Source: G041228335 sp964580905 (GTDB lineage Bacteria > Pseudomonadota > Alphaproteobacteria > Puniceispirillales > UBA1172). Taken from it: DNA of 64,000 nucleotides. The DNA is taken from NCBI GenBank assembly GCA_964580905.1, contig CAZOLR010000001.1:1-64000 (forward strand), read 5' to 3'. The notes beneath the pieces were generated by a model. It was not told where the DNA came from. It did not search any database and saw only the letters and a program-made list of their open reading frames with translations. Positions 52,452-61,879 of the stretch are shown here, piece after piece. A program made the position numbers and the translations under genes. The stretch's first letter is position 1, and the number at the start of each line of letters is the position of its first letter.

Positions 52452-54929
52452 ATGATGGAAAACCTGTTTTCAAACCCCCAAGATTTCCCGGATTGCGTGC
52501 TGGACTGGTTTGCACGCAAGGGATGGCAGGTGCATGCGCATCAGCGGGAAATGGTCACGGCGATTGAAAATGGCCGGTCTGCCCTGCTGGTAGCGCCTAC
52601 GGGAACAGGCAAGACCCTGGCGGGGTTTCTGCCCGGGCTGATCCGCCATATCCGCGCCCCTGAAAGGAGAGGTCTCAAAACACTCTATATTTCCCCCCTC
52701 AAGGCATTGGCGGTGGATATCGCCCGCAACCTTGAAACCCCGATACGTGAAATGAAACTTGATCTCAGGGCGGAAACGCGGACCGGCGATACCCCGCCTG
52801 CGAAACGCCAGCGGCAACGCCAGAACCCGCCTGAAATACTCATGACAACGCCTGAATCACTCGAACTCATGCTGACCTGGCCGGAGGCGGCGGAAATTTT
52901 CGGCGGGCTGGACTGTATTATTCTTGATGAGCTTCACGCGCTGGCTGGCAACAAGCGGGGTGATCTTCTGGCCTTGTCGCTTGCACGGTTGCGGCGGCTT
53001 GCACCGGCGGCAAAAACCATCGGGCTTTCCGCCACGGTTGCCAACCCTGACAGGCTCACGGGCTGGCTTGATCCGGTGCCTGAAAAGGTGGAGGTCATTC
53101 GTGCGGCCAGAACCACGGAGCCGGAGATCAGGGTGCTGGAAAAAGAAGGCCATCTGCCCTGGGCCGGTCATTCGGCGGCCTATGCGGTGGAGGACATCTT
53201 TCGCCTGATTGCCGGGAACAGGACCACCCTTGTCTTTGTCAATACAAGGGCGCAGGCGGAAATCCTCTTTCAGTCATTGTGGCGGATCAACGAGGAGACG
53301 CTTCCCATCGGTCTTCACCACGGATCACTTGCCGCAGAACAACGCCGCAAGGTCGAAGCGCATATGGCAAACGGCCAGTTAAGGGCCGTGGTGGCAACAT
53401 CGTCACTTGATCTTGGCATAGACTGGGCGGATATCGATCTGGTTATTCAGGTGGGGGCACCAAAGGGGACAGCCAGGTTGCTGCAGCGTATCGGCAGATC
53501 AGGCCACCGCTTTGATCAGATCAGCCGCGCGGTTCTTGTCCCTGCCAACAGGTTCGAAGTTTTTGAATGCCTCGCGGCCATCGCTGATATCCGTTCGGGT
53601 GAGCTCGATGATCCGGAGGATATCCCCGGCGGGCTTGATGTGCTGGCCCAGCATGTGGTCGGGATGGCCATGTCGGATCCGTTTTCGGCCGGTGATCTTT
53701 ACACCGAAGTGCGGGAAGCCTGGCCCTACCGGGAACTGACCCGGCAGGAATTTGATGATGTGCTGGATTTTGTCACCACCGGCGGATATGCGCTGAAGGC
53801 CTATGAAAGGTATCATAAACTTGCCCTGGGGCGGGACGGGTTTTACCGGATTGCCCATCGTCAGGTTGCCCTGCAATGGCGTCTTAATGTCGGCACGATT
53901 GTCGAAAGCCAGACCCTTACCTTAAAGCTTCGTGGCGGCGGCAAACTTGGCAAGATCGAGGAATATTTCATCCAGTCGCTGGTGCCGGGGGATACTTTTA
54001 TCTTTGCCGGGCAGATACTGGAATTCACGGGCATGAAGGGTACCATGACCGCCGAGGCTGTCCGCGCCACGGCAACAGAGCCGAAAGTGCCTGCCTATGC
54101 CGGAGGCAGGTTGCCGCTGACCACCAATCTTGCCGAACGTATCCGTGTCATGATTGCCGATAAATCCGGCTGGGATGCCTATCCTGAAACCGTCCGCCAA
54201 TGGCTGTCGATACAGGACTGGAAATCTGATCTGCCCGGCAAGGATCATCTTCTGGTGGAAAGCTTTCCCCGGGGCGGTAAGCAGTTTCTGGTGATTTACG
54301 GTTTTGAAGGCCGGAATGCCCACCAGACGCTAGGCATGTTGCTGACACGCCGGATGGAGCGGGCCGGGCTCAGGCCGGTCGGGTTTGTTGCCAGTGATTA
54401 TGCTCTTGCGGTCTGGTCTCTGGAAAAGGTGGATCACGGGCAGGTGAATTCCCTGCTCTCGCCGGATTTGCTTGGTGATGATCTGGAAGAATGGATGCAG
54501 GAAAGCACCATGATGAAACGGTCTTTCCGCACGGTTGCAACGATTGCAGGACTGCTCGAAAAACGGCAGCCCGGCGCTGAAAAAACAGGGCGCCAGATGA
54601 CGATGAATTCCGATTTGATCTATGACGTGCTGATCCGCCATCAGCCTGATCATCTTCTGATCCGGGCGACACGTGAGGATGCGGCAAGGGGGCTCACCGA
54701 TATCAGGAGGCTTTCTGATCTTCTGGCCAGATTTGAAGGGCATATCGCCTTTCAGCAGCTTGAGCGTGTCTCCCCCATGGCCATGCCGATGATGCTGGAA
54801 GTAGGCAGGGAAAGCGTCACGGCATCGGCGGTTGAAGACAGTCTGGCTGAACTCGAAGCCGAACTGATAGCCGAAGCCCTTGACGGAATGGAAAAGGCAA
54901 CGCCCCTTCAGGCCAGGCTGGCGCTATGA
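52452..54929 (+). CDS. Ligase-associated DEXH-box helicase (Lhr-like)
   Basis: 825-residue Lhr-type SF2 helicase: Walker A APTGTGKTLAGFLP, DELHALAGNKRG (DExH), LSATVANPDRL (SAT), VATSSLDLGIDWADIDLVIQ and QRIGRSGHR. A winged helix and DUF4010-like C-terminal part follow. Unwinds damaged DNA. Start at ATG 52452 (52455 also possible), no clear ribosome site. Divergent from GST with 99 bp between; overlaps pdeM by ATGA. Confidence 0.92.
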   Translation: MMENLFSNPQDFPDCVLDWFARKGWQVHAHQREMVTAIENGRSALLVAPTGTGKTLAGFLPGLIRHIRAPERRGLKTLYISPLKALAVDIARNLETPIREMKLDLRAETRTGDTPPAKRQRQRQNPPEILMTTPESLELMLTWPEAAEIFGGLDCIILDELHALAGNKRGDLLALSLARLRRLAPAAKTIGLSATVANPDRLTGWLDPVPEKVEVIRAARTTEPEIRVLEKEGHLPWAGHSAAYAVEDIFRLIAGNRTTLVFVNTRAQAEILFQSLWRINEETLPIGLHHGSLAAEQRRKVEAHMANGQLRAVVATSSLDLGIDWADIDLVIQVGAPKGTARLLQRIGRSGHRFDQISRAVLVPANRFEVFECLAAIADIRSGELDDPEDIPGGLDVLAQHVVGMAMSDPFSAGDLYTEVREAWPYRELTRQEFDDVLDFVTTGGYALKAYERYHKLALGRDGFYRIAHRQVALQWRLNVGTIVESQTLTLKLRGGGKLGKIEEYFIQSLVPGDTFIFAGQILEFTGMKGTMTAEAVRATATEPKVPAYAGGRLPLTTNLAERIRVMIADKSGWDAYPETVRQWLSIQDWKSDLPGKDHLLVESFPRGGKQFLVIYGFEGRNAHQTLGMLLTRRMERAGLRPVGFVASDYALAVWSLEKVDHGQVNSLLSPDLLGDDLEEWMQESTMMKRSFRTVATIAGLLEKRQPGAEKTGRQMTMNSDLIYDVLIRHQPDHLLIRATREDAARGLTDIRRLSDLLARFEGHIAFQQLERVSPMAMPMMLEVGRESVTASAVEDSLAELEAELIAEALDGMEKATPLQARLAL

Positions 54930-55618
54930 CAACATCGCGGCAAACACCCTCTTCGCATCGCTTCTGGCTCAACGGGGATGAGGTCATCGCCCATGCCGAT
55001 GGCACGGCCCTGTTTGACCGCGGCAGGATGATGGTGGTCTCTGACCTGCATCTTGAAAAGGGACGGGCCTTGAGCTCGACCTCGCCCATGCCTCTTTATG
55101 ATACCGATGCAACCCTTGATGCTCTTGAAAGCGCTGTCCGGCGTGATCAGCCGGAACGGCTTCTCTTTCTGGGGGACAGTTTTCACCGTGCTGATCTCGC
55201 CCGCAGTCTGGCCATGCCCTATCAGGAACGGATACATGCCCTTGCGGCAGGACGTGAGGTGACCTGGATTACCGGCAATCATGATCCGATATTGCCGGAA
55301 TTCCTGCCGGGTGAAGCGAGGGAAGAAATTCTTATCGGGTCAATATGGTTCAGGCATATTGCGCTGACAGATTTCAGCGGGGGAGAGGTTTCGGGGCACT
55401 ATCATCCCAAGGCCCGGATCAAAACCAGAGCCCGCAATGTCAGCGGCAGATGTTTCATTCATGACGGAAGGCGTCTTATCCTGCCCGCGTTCGGCGCTTA
55501 CACGGGCGGACTTTCCGTCAGGGCTCCGGTGATACGGGATCTCTTCCCGTCCCCGGCGGAAATTCTTTTCTGTCATGCTTGTCAGATCTACCGTTACCCC
55601 TATTCTCATATGGTGTAA
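54926..55618 (+). CDS. pdeM: Ligase-associated endonuclease PdeM
   Basis: 230-residue calcineurin-like phosphoesterase: VVSDLHLEKGRAL (Asp40, His42), FLGDSFHRAD, WITGNHD, and SGHYHPKA. This is the metallophosphatase of the ligase-associated set, acting on nucleic acids. Coupled to the helicase (ATGA). Followed 29 bp later by the photolyase on the same strand. Confidence 0.9.
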   Translation: MTTSRQTPSSHRFWLNGDEVIAHADGTALFDRGRMMVVSDLHLEKGRALSSTSPMPLYDTDATLDALESAVRRDQPERLLFLGDSFHRADLARSLAMPYQERIHALAAGREVTWITGNHDPILPEFLPGEAREEILIGSIWFRHIALTDFSGGEVSGHYHPKARIKTRARNVSGRCFIHDGRRLILPAFGAYTGGLSVRAPVIRDLFPSPAEILFCHACQIYRYPYSHMV

Positions 55619-55647
55619 TCAGACAGTCACGACAGGATAGGTTGAGC

Positions 55648-57087
55648 ATGGCCACGGTACTTTGCTGGTTTCATCAGGATCTCCGCCTCGGGGATCACCC
55701 GGCGCTGACGGCGGCAATAGCCTCCGGCCATCAGGTTATCCCCGTCTATATTCTGGATGATGATGCGGCGGGTGATGCGGCCATGGGCGGGGCCAGCCGG
55801 TGGTGGCTGCATCACAGTCTGGATGATCTCGCGCGGGGATTTGAACGCCTTGGCTCAAAACTGATCCTGCGTAAAGGTGAGGCCACCCTTATCCTGCCTG
55901 AACTTGCACAAGAAACAGGCGCGGTTGCGCTCTTCACCCACAGCCGGGGTGAGCCATGGTCCAAGGCACAGCTCACCGCAGTAACCGAAGCTTTAGCCCT
56001 TAAACATATCCAGACCCATGTTGAAAACGGATGTTTTCTCAGGAATTTCGGAGAAGTGCTTTCAAAGGCCGGCACCCGCATGAAAGTTTTCACGCCGTAT
56101 AAGCGCAATTTGTTGTCTCAGGGCGGGTTGCGTGGTGTTCTGCCGCGGCCGGAAAAAATACCGTCCCCGTCTTCCTGGCCGGAAACAGCGCCATTGGAAG
56201 CCCTCGGTCTTCTGCCCCGGAATCCGGACTGGTCCGGCGGCCTTGCGAAAGCATGGCGTGTGGGCGAAGCCGCGGCCATGCAGAGGCTTGATGATTTTCT
56301 TGATGGCGGTATCAACAGTTACGGCACTTCACGTGACAAGCCGTCGATCATGGGCACATCCCGGCTGTCACCGCATCTGCATTTTGGCGAGATTTCACCG
56401 GTGACGGTGTTTCATGCCGTAATGGAACATGCCTGCGGGGCGCCTTCTGCCGATGCGGAAACATTCATCTCTGAGGTTATCTGGCGCGAATTTTCCTATG
56501 AATTGCTCGATCAGTTTGCCGATATGCCGGTGCGGCCGCTCCGCCCGGAATTTGATCGCTTTCCCTGGCGAGGGGAGTACAAGGCTGATCTGGCCGCCTG
56601 GCAGCAGGGGCGTACAGGTTATCCTCTCATCGATGCTGGGATGCGGGAACTCTATGAAACAGGCTGGATGCATAACCGCGTCCGCATGATCACCGCATCT
56701 TTTCTGACCAAACATCTTCTGATCCCATGGCAGGAAGGGGCCCGCTGGTTTCACGACACGCTGGTGGATGCTGACCTTGCGTCCAACAGCGCAGGCTGGC
56801 AATGGGTGGCCGGGTGCGGGGCCGATGCCTCGCCGTATTTCCGGGTGTTCAATCCCATCACCCAGGGGCAGAAATTCGATGCCGGGGCGTATGTGCGTGG
56901 GTGGGTGCCCGAAGTATCAGGGCTGGATGAACGGTCTCTTTTCGCTCCTTTTGATGCACCGGAAGGGTTGCGTATCAGCGCTGGTATCAGGCTCGGCAAG
57001 ACGTATCCTGAGCCGCTGGTTGATCACGCAACCGGCCGCAAGCGGGCGCTTGACGCCTTTGCCCGGATTAAATCTCCAAATAATTGA
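55648..57087 (+). CDS. phrB: Class I deoxyribodipyrimidine photolyase
   Basis: 479-residue CPD photolyase: N-terminal WFHQDLRLGDHPAL antenna domain, FAD domain with YGTSRDKPSIMGTSRLSPHLHFGEISP, RTGYPLIDAGMRELYETGWMHNRVRM and the DADLASNSAGWQWVAGCGADASPYFRVFNP tail. Uses blue light and FAD to split UV dimers. Start: ATG 55648, AGGATAGG upstream; the longer frame overlaps pdeM. Ends 65 bp before the flavin oxidoreductase. Confidence 0.95.
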   Translation: MATVLCWFHQDLRLGDHPALTAAIASGHQVIPVYILDDDAAGDAAMGGASRWWLHHSLDDLARGFERLGSKLILRKGEATLILPELAQETGAVALFTHSRGEPWSKAQLTAVTEALALKHIQTHVENGCFLRNFGEVLSKAGTRMKVFTPYKRNLLSQGGLRGVLPRPEKIPSPSSWPETAPLEALGLLPRNPDWSGGLAKAWRVGEAAAMQRLDDFLDGGINSYGTSRDKPSIMGTSRLSPHLHFGEISPVTVFHAVMEHACGAPSADAETFISEVIWREFSYELLDQFADMPVRPLRPEFDRFPWRGEYKADLAAWQQGRTGYPLIDAGMRELYETGWMHNRVRMITASFLTKHLLIPWQEGARWFHDTLVDADLASNSAGWQWVAGCGADASPYFRVFNPITQGQKFDAGAYVRGWVPEVSGLDERSLFAPFDAPEGLRISAGIRLGKTYPEPLVDHATGRKRALDAFARIKSPNN

Positions 57088-57152
57088 CCGCCGCATCTGG
57101 TCAAACACCTTGCCAGACCTATCTCAGTCTTTGCACGAATAAGGAATAAATT

Positions 57153-58460
57153 ATGCGCATTGCTGTCATTGGTTCCGGCATTTCCGGTCTCGCCTCGGCT
57201 TATCTTCTTTCCCGCTCTTATGAAACCCATCTTTTCGAACGTGAAGATCGCATCGGCGGTCATTCGCATACCGTCGATGTGACGATCAGTGAGGGCAGGG
57301 TGCCGGTTGATACAGGGTTTATCGTTTTCAACCCGCTCAATTACCCGAACCTTGTCGGGATGTTTGATCACCTTGGCGTTGAAACCGAGGCAACCGATAT
57401 GTCCTTCGGTGTTTCCATAGGGCCCGGAGATCTTGAATACGAAGGCTCGCTCCGCGGACTGACAGCCCAGCCATCCAATCTCTTCCGGCCATCCTACTGG
57501 TCGATGCTCAAGGATCTGGTCAGATTTTATCGCAACGCCACCCCTGAGGTTGAAAATGGTCCCGACGGGGAAAGCCTGGGGCAGTTTATCTCAAGGCTCG
57601 GATACAGCGAGCGCTTTGTTCAGGATCATCTCCTTCCCATGGCGGCGGCGATCTGGTCTTGCCCGGCGGAAACCATGCTGGAATTTCCGGCCCGCTCATT
57701 CATCACGTTCATGAACAACCATCAGCTGCTTAATTTCATCGAACGGCCGCAATGGCGTACGGTGACCGGCGGCTCACGCCAGTATGTCCGCAAGATCGAA
57801 AACGCACTTGGCGCAAATATCCATCGCGGCACCTCAATCACTGGAATCAGCCGCAAGGCAGGTGGGGTTGCGCTGAATATAGAGGGAACAGGCGAAGTCT
57901 GGTTTGACAAGGTTGTGCTGGCCGCCCATGCCGATCAGTCGCTCAACATGATAGATGATCCTCATCCGGAAGAATCACGTATTCTCGGGGCGTTCGATTT
58001 TCAGCCCAATCGTGTTCTCCTGCATAGCGACCCTGAACTGATGCCGCGGCGCAAAGCCGCCTGGGCATCCTGGAGCTATCTCACACGGCGGAATCCCCGG
58101 GACGGGCTGTGCGTTACCTACTGGATGAACCGGTTGCAGAATATTCAGGTGGCAACACCGCTTCTTGTCTCACTTAATCCGTTCATCGAACCTGATCCCG
58201 GGCTTGTGCACGGGGAATATCATTACGACCATCCGGTTTTTGATCAGAAAGCCATCGATGCCCAGCGTGTTCTGCCGTCGATACAAGGCAGGAACGGGCT
58301 CTTTTATGCCGGCGCATGGACACGATACGGGTTTCATGAAGATGGCCTTGCATCTGCTGTGGCTGTCGCGCGCAGCCTTGGCGCTGATATTCCGTGGCAA
58401 ACCCCGACCGATGGCTATACAATCACAGCCGATCAGGGAGAGGAAAGAAGGCCAGCCTGA
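57153..58460 (+). CDS. FAD-dependent amine-oxidase-fold protein (UfaD-like)
   Basis: 435-residue FAD oxidoreductase: IGSGISGLASAYLLSR (6-21), RIGGHSHTVDV, and the C-terminal GLFYAGAWTRYGFHEDGLASAVAVA motif. Family members lie next to DUF1365 and CFA-like genes and include acyl-lipid desaturases of the furan fatty acid route in Rhodobacter (UfaD). ATG after AAGGAA. Overlaps the DUF1365 start by TGATG. Role as lipid desaturase is inferred from context. Confidence 0.85.
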   Translation: MRIAVIGSGISGLASAYLLSRSYETHLFEREDRIGGHSHTVDVTISEGRVPVDTGFIVFNPLNYPNLVGMFDHLGVETEATDMSFGVSIGPGDLEYEGSLRGLTAQPSNLFRPSYWSMLKDLVRFYRNATPEVENGPDGESLGQFISRLGYSERFVQDHLLPMAAAIWSCPAETMLEFPARSFITFMNNHQLLNFIERPQWRTVTGGSRQYVRKIENALGANIHRGTSITGISRKAGGVALNIEGTGEVWFDKVVLAAHADQSLNMIDDPHPEESRILGAFDFQPNRVLLHSDPELMPRRKAAWASWSYLTRRNPRDGLCVTYWMNRLQNIQVATPLLVSLNPFIEPDPGLVHGEYHYDHPVFDQKAIDAQRVLPSIQGRNGLFYAGAWTRYGFHEDGLASAVAVARSLGADIPWQTPTDGYTITADQGEERRPA

Positions 58461-59260
58461 TGAATGCCTGTTGCCTGGTCAGATCCGGGATCATTCATAC
58501 ACGTCACCAACCGGCCACCCATGTGCTTGAGCGTCGTGGTCTGTCGGTCTGGCTTGATCTTGACCATCTCAGTGAAGCTGACGGGCAGGCTTCCCTTTTT
58601 TCTGTCGGGAAGTGGAATCTTCTCTCTTTCGATGAAAGGGATTACGGGCCGAATTTTGCCGCCGGAAGAAAATATGTTGAACCCCTGGCCCAATATGCAA
58701 GACGGCTCGCGCAGCTCCATCTTCGGGATTGTTCTTTGGGACGGGTATGTCTGTTGACTTTTCCGCGTATAATGGGCGCGGCTTTTAATCCCATCTCGGT
58801 CTATCTGTGCTATGATGGGGACGACAGACCGGTGTTCGCCATTTACGAGGTTCGGAACACCTTCGGGGATATGCATTCCTATGTCGGTGCCGTTGAAGAA
58901 GGGGGGTCATCGGTGCACGAAGTCGAAAAAATGCTTCACGTCTCGCCGTTTTTTCCGGTCAAGGGGGAATACAGGCTCAAATTGCGTGCCGCCGCCGAAA
59001 CCATCAACCTGTTGATTGACTATAGCATCGAAAAGCGACCGGCGCTGACAGCAAGTCTTCGCGGTGAAAAATCTCCACTGACAAGCTGTTCAATTCTCGC
59101 CGGTCTCATCTGGGCCAGGCTGTTTCCGATGCGGCCACTTGTTTCCATCCATACAGAGGCGCTTAAACTGTGGCGCAAGAAAGTGCCCTTCTTTGCCCGC
59201 CCAGCCCCGCCTGCGGCTTCCTGGTCTGTCGCCACTATCAGAAAAAGGGATAAGGAATGA
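58460..59260 (+). CDS. DUF1365 protein
   Basis: 266-residue PF07103 protein: RSGIIHTRHQPATHVL start and LTFPRIMGAAFNPISVYLCYD, EVRNTFGDMHSY (conserved) and HVSPFFPVKGEYR. Function not known, but always with the flavoprotein and CFA-like gene. Start ATG 58460 in the TGATG overlap; the frame before is the neighbour's. Coupled to the CFA-like gene by ATGA. Confidence 0.9.
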   Translation: MNACCLVRSGIIHTRHQPATHVLERRGLSVWLDLDHLSEADGQASLFSVGKWNLLSFDERDYGPNFAAGRKYVEPLAQYARRLAQLHLRDCSLGRVCLLTFPRIMGAAFNPISVYLCYDGDDRPVFAIYEVRNTFGDMHSYVGAVEEGGSSVHEVEKMLHVSPFFPVKGEYRLKLRAAAETINLLIDYSIEKRPALTASLRGEKSPLTSCSILAGLIWARLFPMRPLVSIHTEALKLWRKKVPFFARPAPPAASWSVATIRKRDKE

Positions 59261-60447
59261 TATCGTCTCTGTTTTATCCTCTGCAGGTCAGGGCGTTTCT
59301 TGCGGTGCTGGAAAATCTCCGCGTGGGAACGCTTGATCTTACGCTGGCGGATGGCCGTTCCTTTAAATTTGTCGGGCAGATGCCCGGCCCGGAAGCTGAC
59401 CTGCAGATCAACACGCGTGCGGCACTGGGGCAGATCATGCGTGACGGCAAGATGGGTTTCTGCGAAGCGTTCATGACCGGTGGTGTCACCAGCTCGAACC
59501 TTCCGGCCCTGATCGAGCTCGCTGTTCTTCATAACAGCTATGTTGAAGAAAATCTCAGGTTTTCGCGGATCAAGACCTGGCTTAGGCAGGTGCATCACCA
59601 CTTGCGCTCGAATACCAGAACAGGTTCACAAAAGAATATTTCTTTTCATTATGATCTCGGGAACAGCTTTTACGCCAAATGGCTCGACCAGAGCATGACG
59701 TATTCGTCGGCGATTTTCGAAGATAAGAATCAGGATCTGAGTTGTGCCCAGAAGGCCAAATACCGCCGGTTGGCTGAGCTGGCAGGTGTCCGCGAAGGAC
59801 TTCACGTGCTTGAGATCGGTTGCGGATGGGGCGGGTTTGCCGAATATGCCGCAGGCGAGCTGAAGGCAAAGGTGACAGGTATCACCATATCCCGCGAACA
59901 ATTCGATTACGCAACACAGCGGATAAAGGACGCCGGACTTGATGACCGGGTGACAATCCTGCTCAAGGATTACCGTGACCTTGACCAATCCTATGACAGC
60001 ATTGTCTCCATTGAGATGTTTGAGGCGGTGGGGGAAGCCTACTGGCCCACCTATTTTGAAACTCTCTCACGTTGTCTTGATCGTGGGGGTAAGGCAGCCC
60101 TTCAGGTTATCACCATCGATAATGAAGGGTATGATGATTACCGCCGCGCGCCGGATTTCATCCAGCGATACATTTTCCCGGGCGGGATGCTGCCGTCCAT
60201 GCCACTGCTGAATGACCCGATCAGAAACGCAGGCCTCAGGATGCAGGCGGTGGAAGGGTTTGGCCAGCATTATGCTGATACACTCAAAGTCTGGCGGGAA
60301 AGGTTTCTTGCCGCATGGCCGGAACTTGACGGTAAGGGCTTTGATGCAAATTTCAAACGCATGTGGGAACTTTACCTGGCCTATTGCGAAGGTGGTTTCC
60401 GCGCCGGATCGATTGACGTCAAACAGATGCTGCTGGTCAGGGAATAG
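59257..60447 (+). CDS. Cyclopropane-fatty-acid synthase-family methylase (UfaM/CFA-like)
   Basis: 396-residue SAM-dependent fatty-acyl lipid methylase: NISFHYDLGNSFYAKWLDQSMTYS, LEIGCGWGGFAEYAAGEL (SAM motif) and FQRYIFPGG-like FIQRYIFPGGMLPS. Adds a methylene or methyl group to the double bond of membrane lipids. AAGGA precedes the ATG. Third and last gene of the flavoprotein-DUF1365-methylase operon. Classic CFA or methylfuran precursor are the two options. Confidence 0.88.
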   Translation: MISSLFYPLQVRAFLAVLENLRVGTLDLTLADGRSFKFVGQMPGPEADLQINTRAALGQIMRDGKMGFCEAFMTGGVTSSNLPALIELAVLHNSYVEENLRFSRIKTWLRQVHHHLRSNTRTGSQKNISFHYDLGNSFYAKWLDQSMTYSSAIFEDKNQDLSCAQKAKYRRLAELAGVREGLHVLEIGCGWGGFAEYAAGELKAKVTGITISREQFDYATQRIKDAGLDDRVTILLKDYRDLDQSYDSIVSIEMFEAVGEAYWPTYFETLSRCLDRGGKAALQVITIDNEGYDDYRRAPDFIQRYIFPGGMLPSMPLLNDPIRNAGLRMQAVEGFGQHYADTLKVWRERFLAAWPELDGKGFDANFKRMWELYLAYCEGGFRAGSIDVKQMLLVRE

Positions 60448-60477
60448 AGCCTCCGGTGCCGGTCAATCGCCGTCAGG

Positions 60478-60924
60478 TCAGGGCTTTATCCTGAAAAGTC
60501 TGAGGATACTTCCGACAATGAGGCGAATTACCGGCAACCTGCTCAGGAGCTGGCTTGCGCTGTCCCAGTGATCGATATGCGAGGTGACAAGCCCGTCACT
60601 GTTAAGGTGGATCTCGCTCATCCCTTCAAGGTCAAGCTCACTCCGTGGCCATGACCGGAGCCGGCCGGTCATCCGCCACCTCAAATAGACGGCACTTTTC
60701 CCGCATGCAATGTCTGATAAGGTGAATTTCGGCTCATGGCAGACGTCGAACATATGTGAAAATATCCGGCGAAAACCGTCTTTGCCCCGGACAGTATTGA
60801 ACGGGTCGGAAAAGGTGATATCGTCGGCAACAAGGTCAACAAGCCGGTCAATCCCTTCCGGCGTAAGGCGGCTGAAGGCTTCAGCGTATCGCGTGGCGGC
60901 CATCATGGTTTTATTCGGGCTCAT
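60478..60924 (-). CDS. NTF2-like (SnoaL) protein
   Basis: 148-residue protein with a cone-shaped NTF2 fold: DLVADDITFSDPFNTVRGKDGFRRIF and VTSHIDHWDSASQL. Such proteins bind or isomerise small hydrophobic ligands; no catalytic identity seen. Starts within the SDR stop (ATGA). Convergent with the lipid methylase. Confidence 0.8.
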   Translation of the reverse strand: MSPNKTMMAATRYAEAFSRLTPEGIDRLVDLVADDITFSDPFNTVRGKDGFRRIFSHMFDVCHEPKFTLSDIACGKSAVYLRWRMTGRLRSWPRSELDLEGMSEIHLNSDGLVTSHIDHWDSASQLLSRLPVIRLIVGSILRLFRIKP

Positions 60925-61664
60925 CTTCGTCCTGTTCTTTTGCTCACCAGTGCAAAATACGTCCGGTAAGGCAGGTAACGCAACAGCCGCATCATCCGGG
61001 TGAAACGTTTCGGGAAGGCTATTTCGAATTGATCGGTTTCCATCCCTTTGATAATAGCCCCGGCCGCCGCCTCAGGTGTCTGAAGGTCAGGCATGTCGAA
61101 ATCATTGATGGCGGTCGCTTCGGTGTCAACAAATCCGGGGCAGACAACCTGAACCGTGATGCCTTCGGGCTTCAGGTCAAACCACAGCGATTCGGCCAGA
61201 GAAATCAACGCGGCCTTGGTGGGGCCATAGGCGGATGATTTCGGCAGACCCCGCCATCCTGCCACCGAAGAGACGATCATGATCCGCCCCTTGCCACGCG
61301 CAACCATTCCGGGGACAACCGCCGCCAGCCCATGCACCACCCCCATGTAATTGACCTCGATATGTTGGCGGAAAACACCGACATCCGGGGATCGTCCGTC
61401 TTGAGGGGCATAGATTCCGGCGTTCAGAATGGCGGTATCCACAGGCCCGTTGGTCTCTGTCGCTTTACGCGCCGCCGCCGCAACCTCTTCGGCCCGGGTG
61501 ACATCCGCGGAGATGGGCGTAAACCCTTCCAGCCTCGCCGCCATGTCCTGAAGCCGGTCATATCGGCGTGCCACACCGCTGACCTTATGGCCCTGCTGAA
61601 CAAGCTGCCGGGCCAGTGCCTGACCAATTCCTGAACTTGCGCCGGTAATGAAGATATGTGCCAC
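60921..61664 (-). CDS. SDR-family oxidoreductase
   Basis: 247-residue classical SDR: TGASSGIGQALARQL, NAGIYAP and SAYGPTKAALISL (YxxxK). Starts with GTG at 61664; no ATG fits. Found with CFA-like and flavoprotein genes in photo-oxidative stress regulons of other alphaproteobacteria. Substrate probably a lipid or carbonyl product of oxidation. Confidence 0.85.
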   Translation of the reverse strand: MAHIFITGASSGIGQALARQLVQQGHKVSGVARRYDRLQDMAARLEGFTPISADVTRAEEVAAAARKATETNGPVDTAILNAGIYAPQDGRSPDVGVFRQHIEVNYMGVVHGLAAVVPGMVARGKGRIMIVSSVAGWRGLPKSSAYGPTKAALISLAESLWFDLKPEGITVQVVCPGFVDTEATAINDFDMPDLQTPEAAAGAIIKGMETDQFEIAFPKRFTRMMRLLRYLPYRTYFALVSKRTGRR

Positions 61665-61740
61665 GTCTTTTCTCTTTCTTATCTCTGAGGTAAGTCGATT
61701 TTTGTCTGTGGCCAGTCTCTGAAGACAGGCCTTTCGGTTG

Positions 61741-61772
61741 CTGGTACCAAATATTGGTTAAACTGGACCTAT
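61741..61772. promoter_or_regulatory. TauR-like repeat and palindrome upstream of xsc
   Basis: CTGGACCTAT at 61763-61772 matches nine of ten bases of the TauR direct-repeat consensus CTGGACYTAA as I recall it; a degenerate copy CTGGTACCAA lies 22 bp before (61741-61750). The 13-bp palindrome ACCAA-ATA-TTGGT (61746-61758) overlaps. The site is about 110-140 bp ahead of the xsc start, a normal promoter location for a MocR-type activator. Confidence 0.45.
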
Positions 61773-61879
61773 CTTAATTCCGGTGCGTTACCTAAAAATA
61801 GGATGCTGAATTATCAAGGGAAGATGCCCCGGGGCATCTGTCCCGCTTTATCACAAAAGAATGCCAGAGGAGACCTGCC

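Noticed and set aside
57088..57152. RpoE-ChrR type promoter before the flavoprotein gene
   Set aside because: I looked for a TGATC-type -35 with a matching -10 at 17-18 bp and found no convincing pair.
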